Source: an uncultured Clostridia bacterium (GTDB lineage Bacteria; Bacillota; Clostridia; TANB77; CAG-508). Taken from it: a stretch of DNA of 33,380 bases. Both the position numbers and the translations under genes were made by a program. Every line of letters starts with the position of its first letter. Position 1 is the first letter of the stretch. The stretch is from positions 1-33,380 of the forward strand of contig CATKDT010000055.1 in the NCBI GenBank assembly GCA_949746675.1, written 5' to 3'. Below the pieces are notes generated by a model. It saw nothing but the letters and a program-made list of their open reading frames with translations. It was not told the origin of the DNA and made no database searches. Of the stretch, positions 18,149 to 26,642 are shown piece after piece.

Positions 18149-19768
18149 ATGGCTTTCACACAACCATTAGGAATTGAATTAGTAAAAAGAGGAGTAGTAA
18201 AAGAAGAGGATATTACAAGAGCATTAGAATTTCAAAAGCAACATCCTCATGAAAAGTTAGGAGATATACTTAACGGATTAGGGGTACAAAATCCAAATGT
18301 ACTTTTAAATTCGATAGGTGAGATTTTAAATGAAAAAGTTATATTATTACAACAAGAAGATATAAAGATAAAAATTGAAGAATATATATCATTTGATATG
18401 ATGAAGAAATATTTAGCTATACCCTTTGAAATAGATAAAGGTTTAGTTAAAGTGTGCTTTGCAGACACAACTGATACAGCGCAAATTGAATCTGTTAGAC
18501 TACTTATGTTGAACAGAGGATTAATAATGGAAAGATATATTACTTTTAGAAAAAATATAGAAGACATTATTAATAGAATTTCAAATGCACCAACTGAAAT
18601 TAATGCAGATACTGATGCAACAACATTAGTTGATACATTAATTAGAGATGGTATGAAAAATAGAGCAAGTGATATTCACTTTGAACCAATGGAAAAATCA
18701 ATTAGAGTTAGATTTAGAATTGATGGTGAAATGGTAGATATTGCCGAACTTGACAAAGAAAAGCAACCTCAGATTGTAGGTAGATTAAAATCACTATCAA
18801 ATATGTACCAAGAAAAACAAGAATCACAAGATGGTAGAATAACAGCATATCCAGACTACAATATACGTTCATCATCACAAAAGAATATATATGGTGAAAA
18901 GTTTGTTTTAAGATTACTAAAGAAAAATCAAACGATAAAAAGTTTATTTGACTTAGGTTTCCCTAATGATGAAAATCTTTTAAAAAATGCATTTGATAAA
19001 AGAAATAGTATAACAGTTATAGCTGCTCCAACTGGAGAAGGTAAAACTACATCTTTATACAGTGCAATAACATATTTAAATAGACCAGAGATAAATATAA
19101 CAACAATAGAAGACCCAGTTGAAATACGTATCCCAGGATTAAACCAAATAGAGATTGATCCTAAAACATCATTTGGTGGAGCTTTAAGAACAGTATTAAG
19201 ACAAGACCCTGATGTAATTCTAGTAGGAGAAATAAGAGATACAGAGACAGCTGAGATTGCTATGCAAGCTGGACAAACAGGTCACTATGTATTATCAACA
19301 ATACACACACTTGATGCAGTTGAAGTAATAACAAGATTAAGAAAAATGGACATATCTGACTATGATATTTCAAGTACAATAGCAACAACAATATCACAAC
19401 GTCTTGTAAGAAAATTATGTCCAAATTGTAAAAGGGAAAGACTATTTACAGAAGAAGAAAAAGAAATTATTAGAAAGATTGGAAATAAATATGGTATTAA
19501 CTATGATGTAGATAATGCTCACACATATGATGCTGTAGGATGCGATCAATGTCACAATAGTGGATATTACGACAGAATTGCTTTATTTGAAGTACTAATC
19601 TTTACAGATGAAATTAAAGAATTAATTGTAAAAGGTAAATCAGCATTAGAAATCAGAGAGGAAGCATTAAAAAACGGATATAGACCACTTGTTACAGAAG
19701 CTATCAGAAGAGTAGTTGATGGAACAACAACACTTAGTGAGGCAAACCATAAATTATTATTCTATTAA
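18149..19768 (+). CDS. pilB: Type IV pilus extension ATPase PilB/GspE
   Basis: Walker A APTGEGKTTSLYS, Asp box RQDPDVILVGEIRDTETAEIAMQAGQTGH, tetracysteine CPNC...CDQC. ATG at 18149 after AAAGGAG. Confidence 0.95.
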   Translation: MAFTQPLGIELVKRGVVKEEDITRALEFQKQHPHEKLGDILNGLGVQNPNVLLNSIGEILNEKVILLQQEDIKIKIEEYISFDMMKKYLAIPFEIDKGLVKVCFADTTDTAQIESVRLLMLNRGLIMERYITFRKNIEDIINRISNAPTEINADTDATTLVDTLIRDGMKNRASDIHFEPMEKSIRVRFRIDGEMVDIAELDKEKQPQIVGRLKSLSNMYQEKQESQDGRITAYPDYNIRSSSQKNIYGEKFVLRLLKKNQTIKSLFDLGFPNDENLLKNAFDKRNSITVIAAPTGEGKTTSLYSAITYLNRPEINITTIEDPVEIRIPGLNQIEIDPKTSFGGALRTVLRQDPDVILVGEIRDTETAEIAMQAGQTGHYVLSTIHTLDAVEVITRLRKMDISDYDISSTIATTISQRLVRKLCPNCKRERLFTEEEKEIIRKIGNKYGINYDVDNAHTYDAVGCDQCHNSGYYDRIALFEVLIFTDEIKELIVKGKSALEIREEALKNGYRPLVTEAIRRVVDGTTTLSEANHKLLFY

Positions 19769-19770
19769 AA

Positions 19771-19801
19771 TAGATAATTGACATAAGTAAAGAATTATCT
19801 A
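19771..19801 (+). other. Intercistronic inverted repeat pilB-pilT
   Basis: TAGATAATT - 13 nt - AATTATCTA, perfect 9-bp arms. Confidence 0.45.
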
Positions 19802-19855
19802 TGAAAATTGATTAATAAGCACAAATGAAATTAGAAAAAGAAAGGAAAAAATAAC

Positions 19856-21130
19856 ATGATTAACGTAAATGCTATTTTAAAAACAGCAAAGGAAAAAGAT
19901 GCATCAGATGTTCACTTCATAAATGGATTAGTTCCAACATACAGAATTAATAGAGATTTAGTTTCAGCAGAGGGAGTACCTGCACTATGTGATCAAGATA
20001 TGTGGGATATATATGACTTCTTCCTAAAGGGAAATATTGAAAGAGATAAATTATTTAAAGAAAAAAAAGTTTTAGATGTTTCAGACGAATTTGAAGATAT
20101 ACGTCTAAGAGTTAATATATCAGTATCAGATGGAGTACCTGTAATTACAACTAGATTAATAAAAAGTACACTACCTACATTTGAAGAGTTAGGGGTACCA
20201 GCTATTGTAAAGAAAATGACAGCACAACCACAAGGACTTATGCTTGTTACTGGTAAGACAAACTCTGGTAAATCAACAACTTTAAATGCATTAATTAATA
20301 ACATAAATGAAACACAAAACAAGAAAATTCTTACACTAGAAAGCCCAGTTGAATATAAACATACTTCTAAAAAATCAATAATTGTTCAAAAGGAAATTGG
20401 TAGAGGTGCTGATATTCCAACATATGGATTAGGAACAAAAAATTCTCTAAGAGAGGACTGTGATATTCTAATAGTTGGAGAGATTAGAGATAGGGAAACA
20501 ATGGAAGCTGCAATTGAAACAGCTGAATCTGGTCACTTAGTTATAGGAACATTACACACAAAGTCATGTGCAGAAACTATCGATAGAATGGTAAACTTCT
20601 ATGATATGAAAGATCAATCAACAGTTAAGGTATTATTAGCTTCAATTTTAAAACTTGTTATATCACAAAGATTATTAAAAAATAAGCAAGGAACATTAAC
20701 ACTTGTTCCAGAAGTTATGGTTGTTGATAACATAGTAGCAGGTTTAATAAGAAAAGAAAAATTAAATGTTGCTGAGATTGAAGATGCTATTCAAAGTGCA
20801 TCTGAAAATGGAAGTATAGGATTAATAAATTCATTATCAGAATTAGTTGTAAAAGATATTATTACACTTGAACAAGCTCAAGCTCAAGTTGAAGTTAAAA
20901 ATATTCCAATATTAAATAAGACAATTCAACAAACAAGACTTAAATTTGAAGCAGGCGGTTCATCAATGATTGATACAGTTGTTAACGATTATGGAAATAG
21001 TCAGTATGATAGTAATAATATGTATAACAATAACCAAGAAAATAATCCATACAGCAATCAATTTAATAACCAACAATATAACTCACCATACAATAATCAA
21101 ATTAATAGTCCATTTAATAATGGACAGTAG
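19856..21130 (+). CDS. pilT: Type IV pilus retraction ATPase PilT
   Basis: LMLVTGKTNSGKSTTLNALI, REDCDILIVGEIRDRETMEAAIETAESGHLVIGTLHTKSCAETIDRMV; Asn/Gln-rich C-terminus. Confidence 0.92.
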   Translation: MINVNAILKTAKEKDASDVHFINGLVPTYRINRDLVSAEGVPALCDQDMWDIYDFFLKGNIERDKLFKEKKVLDVSDEFEDIRLRVNISVSDGVPVITTRLIKSTLPTFEELGVPAIVKKMTAQPQGLMLVTGKTNSGKSTTLNALINNINETQNKKILTLESPVEYKHTSKKSIIVQKEIGRGADIPTYGLGTKNSLREDCDILIVGEIRDRETMEAAIETAESGHLVIGTLHTKSCAETIDRMVNFYDMKDQSTVKVLLASILKLVISQRLLKNKQGTLTLVPEVMVVDNIVAGLIRKEKLNVAEIEDAIQSASENGSIGLINSLSELVVKDIITLEQAQAQVEVKNIPILNKTIQQTRLKFEAGGSSMIDTVVNDYGNSQYDSNNMYNNNQENNPYSNQFNNQQYNSPYNNQINSPFNNGQ

Positions 21131-21224
21131 AAGAAAAATATCATAACATTACAACAAGACCATTAAACATAATGGATAGTAAAAATAACAACGTTTTGAT
21201 AAAACAATTATAAGGAGGATAATC

Positions 21225-22568
21225 GTGCCAGAATATATATATAGAGCAATTGACGACCACGGAATAATGCTTAAAAATAAAGTACAAGAAAAAAGTAAGC
21301 AAAACCTTGTAAAAAAGCTAAAAGCAAATGGACTCACTCCAATTGATGTTCGTCAAACAAGCTTTGGAAAATCAAAAAAAGCAAAAAGACCAGGACAGAA
21401 CAAGGATATAAGTGAATTAGTTAAACTAGCAAATGAAAACGATAGATCTGCAACTGCACGTAAACGTAGTGCAAAAGAAAGAATTGCAATGAAATTAACA
21501 CAAACAGAAAAAATTACAACAAGAGATATTATAGTATTCACGCAAAATTTCTATCTATTAAAGAAAGCTGGTTTTAACAATGTACATGCATTATCAACAC
21601 TTTCAAAATCTTGTGAAAACTTTGCTCTTCAGGATATACTAGACGAGATATTAACTGGAGTTGAAGCAGGAGACTATATGTACACTACAATGGAATTATA
21701 TTCAGATATATTTCCATATATATATATAAACCTAGTAAAAGTTGGTGAACTTTCAGGTTCTCTTGAAGATTCTTTAAAACAAGCAGTCGAATATATGGAA
21801 ACTTCAACAGAATTAACTAAAAGAATAAAGAAAATACTTATTCCTAATATAGCACAATTTGTATTTTTATTAGTAGTTTTAGTTGTAGGAAGTTTAGTAT
21901 TAATACCAACAATACAAAATGTATTTGAGCAATTAGGAAGTACAGACCAGTTACCTTGGTATACAATGATGTTCTCGCATTTCTTACAACAAGTACAAAA
22001 AGTTTGGTATATTCCAATAATAATAATTGCAGCGATAATTGGAGCAATTTATGCTAGAATTCAAACACCAGAAGGTAGATATAAATGGGATGACTTCAAA
22101 TACCATATGCCTATATTTGGAAGCTTATTCTTTGCAATTGATTTTTCAAGAATTAGTAAGGCTATGTTACTAAACTTAAAAAATGGTATGAGAATTCAAG
22201 AAGCACTTGAAGTTAGTAAAAATGTTGTTAAGAATTATGTTATGTTATCAATAATTGAAAGTTCTATAAATAATATCATCATAGGTAAATCATGGGTTGA
22301 ACCATTTGAACAATCAGGACTTCCTAGTGCTATGGTAACAGAAATGTTAAAAATAGGAATGCAGACAGATCTTGCTGAAATGATGGATAAAATGGTTGAA
22401 TATATGGACATGGACATCAATGTTATTCTACAAAGAATAGTTACAATATTACCTCAAATTTTATACTCAATAGTTGGTATACTATTAATATTTGTAACAT
22501 TAGTTGTATTAGTTCCTTGTATTCAAGTTTATATGGGTACATTCTTATTCTCAGCTGCAGGAATGTAG
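21225..22568 (+). CDS. pilC: Type IV pilus inner membrane platform protein PilC/GspF
   Basis: EYIYRAIDDHGIMLKNKVQ..., TTRDIIVFTQNFYLLKKAGFNNVHALSTL, NLVKVGELSGSLEDSLKQAVEYMETSTELTKRIKKILIPN; GTG start with RBS AAGGAGGA. Confidence 0.93.
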   Translation: MPEYIYRAIDDHGIMLKNKVQEKSKQNLVKKLKANGLTPIDVRQTSFGKSKKAKRPGQNKDISELVKLANENDRSATARKRSAKERIAMKLTQTEKITTRDIIVFTQNFYLLKKAGFNNVHALSTLSKSCENFALQDILDEILTGVEAGDYMYTTMELYSDIFPYIYINLVKVGELSGSLEDSLKQAVEYMETSTELTKRIKKILIPNIAQFVFLLVVLVVGSLVLIPTIQNVFEQLGSTDQLPWYTMMFSHFLQQVQKVWYIPIIIIAAIIGAIYARIQTPEGRYKWDDFKYHMPIFGSLFFAIDFSRISKAMLLNLKNGMRIQEALEVSKNVVKNYVMLSIIESSINNIIIGKSWVEPFEQSGLPSAMVTEMLKIGMQTDLAEMMDKMVEYMDMDINVILQRIVTILPQILYSIVGILLIFVTLVVLVPCIQVYMGTFLFSAAGM

Positions 22569-22581
22569 TTAGTTATAGATT

Positions 22582-22620
22582 TCACTTAAGGGAGTGTTGT
22601 CATTCCCTTAAGTGATTTTT
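22582..22620 (+). terminator. Intrinsic terminator at end of pilus operon
   Basis: TCACTTAAGGGA-GTGTTGTCAT-TCCCTTAAGTGA-TTTTT. Confidence 0.85.
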
Positions 22621-22641
22621 ATTAATAGAAAGGAAAATAGA

Positions 22642-23601
22642 ATGAAAATTGGAATAGATATAGGCGGAAGCCACATAGCTACTGGAATAGTCTTAAATAA
22701 CGGTAAACTTTTAGCAAAAGAAACAAGAGATATTGATGTATCATCAATAAAAGAAGTAGAAAGAGTAGAAACAATTATAGTTGACACAATTCAAAATGAG
22801 ATAAAAACATTATTAAACAGATACGATTATACTATAAATGATATTACTAGAATTGGTATAGCTGTGCCAGGAAGTCCTACGGATACTTCAATTAGGAACG
22901 TTGTAAACTTACATATAAAAGAATTTAACTTAGCAAAAGAACTAAGTGAGATATATAATATTAACAGTGAGACTGTGGAAAGAGTTGATAAATGCATAAA
23001 AAATCAAATTGAAATAAAACTTGCAAATGATGGAAAATGTGCTGGTGTTGCTGAAAAAGAATATGGAGCTTTAAAAGGATATGATGATTGTTTATTTTTA
23101 TGTATGGGGACAGGTGTTGGCTCAGCAGTATTCTTAGGAGGCAAACTCTTAAAAGCAAAACAAAATCCTGGGTTTGAATTTGGACACATGATAATTGATA
23201 AAGATGGCACATTATGTAATTGTGGAAAAAAAGGATGTTTTGAGACATATGCTTCAATGAAAAGATTTAAAGTAAGAGCAATAGAAGAATTGGATCTTCC
23301 TAAGGATGTTCAATCAGAAGAAGTACAAAATTTTATTAGGAAAAATTCTCACAAAACTAAAGTAAATAAATTTATTGACAAATATCTTGAAAATGTTGCA
23401 ATAGGAGTATCAAACCTAATTAACATATTTGAACCAGAAGCAATCTGTTTTGGTGGAAGTTTTTCATATTATGATGATGTATTCTTAGAGCCTCTTGCTG
23501 AAAAACTAAAAAAATATGTGTTTAATAAAAATACAAAAGTTACTCTAATTTCAGCTAAGCTAAAAAATGATGCTGGAATAATAGGCGCAACTGAAATTTA
23601 G
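22642..23601 (+). CDS. ROK family sugar kinase/regulator
   Basis: MKIGIDIGGSHIATGIV, GTGVGSAVFLGG, CNCGKKGCFETYAS zinc motif. Confidence 0.9.
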   Translation: MKIGIDIGGSHIATGIVLNNGKLLAKETRDIDVSSIKEVERVETIIVDTIQNEIKTLLNRYDYTINDITRIGIAVPGSPTDTSIRNVVNLHIKEFNLAKELSEIYNINSETVERVDKCIKNQIEIKLANDGKCAGVAEKEYGALKGYDDCLFLCMGTGVGSAVFLGGKLLKAKQNPGFEFGHMIIDKDGTLCNCGKKGCFETYASMKRFKVRAIEELDLPKDVQSEEVQNFIRKNSHKTKVNKFIDKYLENVAIGVSNLINIFEPEAICFGGSFSYYDDVFLEPLAEKLKKYVFNKNTKVTLISAKLKNDAGIIGATEI

Positions 23602-23610
23602 GATTATTAA

Positions 23611-23656
23611 AAAAAATATATTACTAAGTGTATGTGCACAGAGTAGTATATTTTTT
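23611..23656. terminator. Bidirectional intrinsic terminator
   Basis: AAAAAATATATTACT ... AGTAGTATATTTTTT. Confidence 0.7.
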
Positions 23657-23677
23657 GACATAAATTTAAGATTAATT

Positions 23678-24487
23678 TTAAAAAACAATAGAATGTAATA
23701 TATTTAAAACTATCAAATGTGCAGGATAGAATATATAAAAGAAATATTTTAGTGAATATCCTTTTTTTCCATTATACATTAACATTATAAAAGTAGGGAG
23801 GAATGTACAAAGTATAAAGCAAAAAACATAGTCAAAAGAGAAGTATCCTACTACTGGCAAATATCTTAAAATAGAAAACACAAGCATTACTAAAGCAAAG
23901 AATAGTTTATTATAAAAAACAGAATGTTTAGTAATATTGGCTGTGGTAGTTGAATTATTTAAATTTTTTACGAATCCTATTTTTTCTGTAGTGTTTGAAT
24001 TTTCTACTAAAAATTCTTTAGAATTGAAAATTCCTCTTTTATAAAAGATATGAATAACTAATATTAAAATTATTCCAAGTGCTTGATAATCAACATTTAT
24101 AAAATGGGCTATAAGTAAAATGCATGTAATAATCAAACATTTATAAATAATGTGCAATTTTTTATTATCATATACTATAAGTGTTATCAATCCAAATAGT
24201 AATGTAAAGAAAACATTTAAAGCAAGTTTTGAACCACTATAATTATAAATCATAATGCCAAATGGAATTTGTGAAATCAATGCAAATAAGCCTAATCTAA
24301 GGCAATATTTTTTAACATCATGAGTATGAGCATAGCCATTAACAAGTTGAAAGCAAAATAGAGGAAATGCAATTCGACCTATAAAATTAAGTGGAGTTGA
24401 ATACCCAATTAATGCATCACCACTATGATCAATAAGCATTGAGATAATAGCAATTATTTTTATAACAAAACTTGACATTATTTGCAC
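23678..24487 (-). CDS. TraX family membrane protein
   Basis: FVIKIIAIISMLIDHSGDAL...LNFIGRIAFPLFCFQLVNGYAHTHDVKKYCLRLGLFALISQIPF. Confidence 0.85.
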   Translation of the reverse strand: MQIMSSFVIKIIAIISMLIDHSGDALIGYSTPLNFIGRIAFPLFCFQLVNGYAHTHDVKKYCLRLGLFALISQIPFGIMIYNYSGSKLALNVFFTLLFGLITLIVYDNKKLHIIYKCLIITCILLIAHFINVDYQALGIILILVIHIFYKRGIFNSKEFLVENSNTTEKIGFVKNLNNSTTTANITKHSVFYNKLFFALVMLVFSILRYLPVVGYFSFDYVFCFILCTFLPTFIMLMYNGKKGYSLKYFFYIFYPAHLIVLNILHSIVF

Positions 24488-24553
24488 ACACCTTTCTTTT
24501 AATAATTGTTAGGCAACATTTAATGATATTTATTTAAAATAAAAATTTAAAAA

Positions 24554-25429
24554 CTATTTCATGAGTTCTTGAAATGCAATTTTTTTTAATTGGATTGTAG
24601 TACCATTTAAATAACTAAGACAATTATCTTCATCGATATGAAAAGTAATACTATAACTGCAAAGAGCCTGAGTAGTTATTTTAAAACGTTTATTAATTTC
24701 ATAAGAACCATATTTACCATCACCTAAAAGAGGAAGACCAGCATAGGATAAATGAGCTCTGATTTGATGAGTTTTACCAGTGTGTAAAGTTACATTAAGA
24801 AGTGAAAGCTTTTTATCTTTATTTTGTGAAATAGTAGAGTATGAAGTTTGAATTTTAGTGTATCCTTTTTTAGGCTCACTTGAAATATAAACAAGGGACT
24901 TTTTACTATCCTTAAATAGATAATCAGTTAAAACAGCATTAGGTTTGCTAATACCATAAACACAAGCGATATAATGTTTTTCAATTTTATAATTTTTAAA
25001 CAAATTGTTAATAATATTTAAAGAGGTTTCATTTTTAGCAAACAAAACAAGACCTATTGTGTTTCTATCAATCCTATGACAAGGCATTAAATAATCATAG
25101 CTATTTTTCATAAGGGAAGTTAATGAATTATTTCCCTCAACTTCAAGGTTAATAGGTTTGTTAAATACAACAATATTCTCATCTTCAAAAACAACTGGTA
25201 TATCAATATCCTTTTGAATACCAAGTAAAATATCATCAGTAATATAAACCTCTAAAGTATCACCATAAGATAATTTAACATTTGCATTAATACGTTTTCC
25301 ATTAATCTTAATATCTTTTTTTCTAAGTGCTTTATATAGAGCATTAACATTAAGATTAGGAAACTTGGAGGTTAAATATGTAATTAAATTTTTTTCATCA
25401 TCTTCATAACTAACAATTAATTTCTTCAT
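24554..25429 (-). CDS. RluA family pseudouridine synthase
   Basis: S4-like N-terminus (LNVNALYKALRKKDIKINGKR), catalytic PCHRIDRNTIGLVLFAKN, LHTGKTHQIRAHLSYAGLPLLGDGKYG. Confidence 0.92.
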   Translation of the reverse strand: MKKLIVSYEDDEKNLITYLTSKFPNLNVNALYKALRKKDIKINGKRINANVKLSYGDTLEVYITDDILLGIQKDIDIPVVFEDENIVVFNKPINLEVEGNNSLTSLMKNSYDYLMPCHRIDRNTIGLVLFAKNETSLNIINNLFKNYKIEKHYIACVYGISKPNAVLTDYLFKDSKKSLVYISSEPKKGYTKIQTSYSTISQNKDKKLSLLNVTLHTGKTHQIRAHLSYAGLPLLGDGKYGSYEINKRFKITTQALCSYSITFHIDEDNCLSYLNGTTIQLKKIAFQELMK

Positions 25430-25560
25430 AATGGTTTAAATATAACATATTTGTTAAAAATAAGCAACAAGTTTTTCAAGTATAAATTGAAATACAACAT
25501 AAAAATCATTCATAAAGATATACGCGGTAAAATCAACATTTTTTAATAGATACCCCTCTA

Positions 25561-25589
25561 TTTACAAAATACCCAACTAGGTATATAAT
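25561..25589 (+). promoter_or_regulatory. Promoter with embedded CsoR-type operator
   Basis: TTTACA, 17-bp spacer, TATAAT; ATACC-CAACTA-GGTAT (25569-25584) overlaps the spacer; second half-like ATACCCC at 25550. Confidence 0.65.
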
Positions 25590-25623
25590 AAATGCGAAAT
25601 ATTATTTTAAGGAAAAAGTAAAT

Positions 25624-25923
25624 ATGAAAGAAAATAAATGCTGTAATAAAAAAACTTATAGAGGAGAAGAAGAGAAGAAAATTATTAATAACAGAATCAA
25701 CAGAATTGAAGGGCAATTAAAAGGAATAAAAAAAATGATTCAAGATGATGCGTATTGCAATGATGTTTTAGTTCAACTATCAGCCATTGAAAATTCAGTA
25801 AAAAGTTTATCAAATCACATATTAGAAAATCATTTGTATACTTGTGTGTCAAGAGATTTAGAAAATGGAAAACCAGAGATAATTGATGAAGTTATAAATT
25901 TATTTAAGAAATTTAATAGATAG
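25624..25923 (+). CDS. csoR: Metal-sensing transcriptional repressor, CsoR family
   Basis: INRIEGQLKGIKKMIQDDAYCNDVLVQLSAIENSVKSLSNHILENHLYTCV, with conserved Cys/His/Cys pattern. Confidence 0.9.
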   Translation: MKENKCCNKKTYRGEEEKKIINNRINRIEGQLKGIKKMIQDDAYCNDVLVQLSAIENSVKSLSNHILENHLYTCVSRDLENGKPEIIDEVINLFKKFNR

Positions 25924-25931
25924 GGGGAAAA

Positions 25932-26348
25932 ATGAAATTTGTTTTTGAGAGAAAAATTAACTATTATGAAACAGATAGAATGGGAGTTGTACACCATTCA
26001 AATTATATTAGATATATGGAAGAAGCAAGATGCTCATGGCTCGAAAATATAGAAATTCCATTTTCATTATTAGAAGAAAACAATATAACAATCCCAGTAT
26101 TAGGAGTAAATTGTACATATAAATATCATGTTACATTTGAGGATATAATAGTGATTAGACTTTATGTAAAGGAATATTCAGGGGTAAGAATGACTATCGG
26201 ATATGAAATAACAGATAAAAAGACTGGCAAAATAGTAATTATAGGAGAGACAAAGCATTGTTTTACAGATAAAAACTTAAAACCAATCAATTTAAAAAAA
26301 TATAATCCAGAATTTAGTAATAAATTTCAGGTGTTATTGGAAGAATAG
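25932..26348 (+). CDS. Acyl-CoA thioesterase (YbgC/FadM-like hotdog fold)
   Basis: YYETDRMGVVHHSNYIRYMEEARCSWLE. Confidence 0.87.
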   Translation: MKFVFERKINYYETDRMGVVHHSNYIRYMEEARCSWLENIEIPFSLLEENNITIPVLGVNCTYKYHVTFEDIIVIRLYVKEYSGVRMTIGYEITDKKTGKIVIIGETKHCFTDKNLKPINLKKYNPEFSNKFQVLLEE

Positions 26349-26401
26349 ATTTAAATGATGAAGTATATAATAAAAATATTATAGAATTGAAAGGAGAAAC
26401 T

Positions 26402-26608
26402 ATGAAAGAAACAATTATTAATGTTGAAGGAATGGTGTGTGGAGGATGTGAAAATAGAGTTAAAAACGCACTACTTACAATAGAAGGAATAGAAAGTGTT
26501 GAAGCAAGTCATGAAACTGGGATTGTAAAAGTTATTTCAAAAGAGAAAATTCCAGAAGACATTATGAAAGAAAAAATTGAAGATATCGGGTTTGAAGTAA
26601 AAGAATAA
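26402..26608 (+). CDS. copZ: Copper chaperone CopZ-like HMA protein
   Basis: INVEGMVCGGCENRVKNALLTIEGIESVEAS; ATG at 26402 after AAAGGAG. Confidence 0.88.
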   Translation: MKETIINVEGMVCGGCENRVKNALLTIEGIESVEASHETGIVKVISKEKIPEDIMKEKIEDIGFEVKE

Positions 26609-26642
26609 AACTAGTAAATTTTAGTGAGGAATAAAATTAAAT

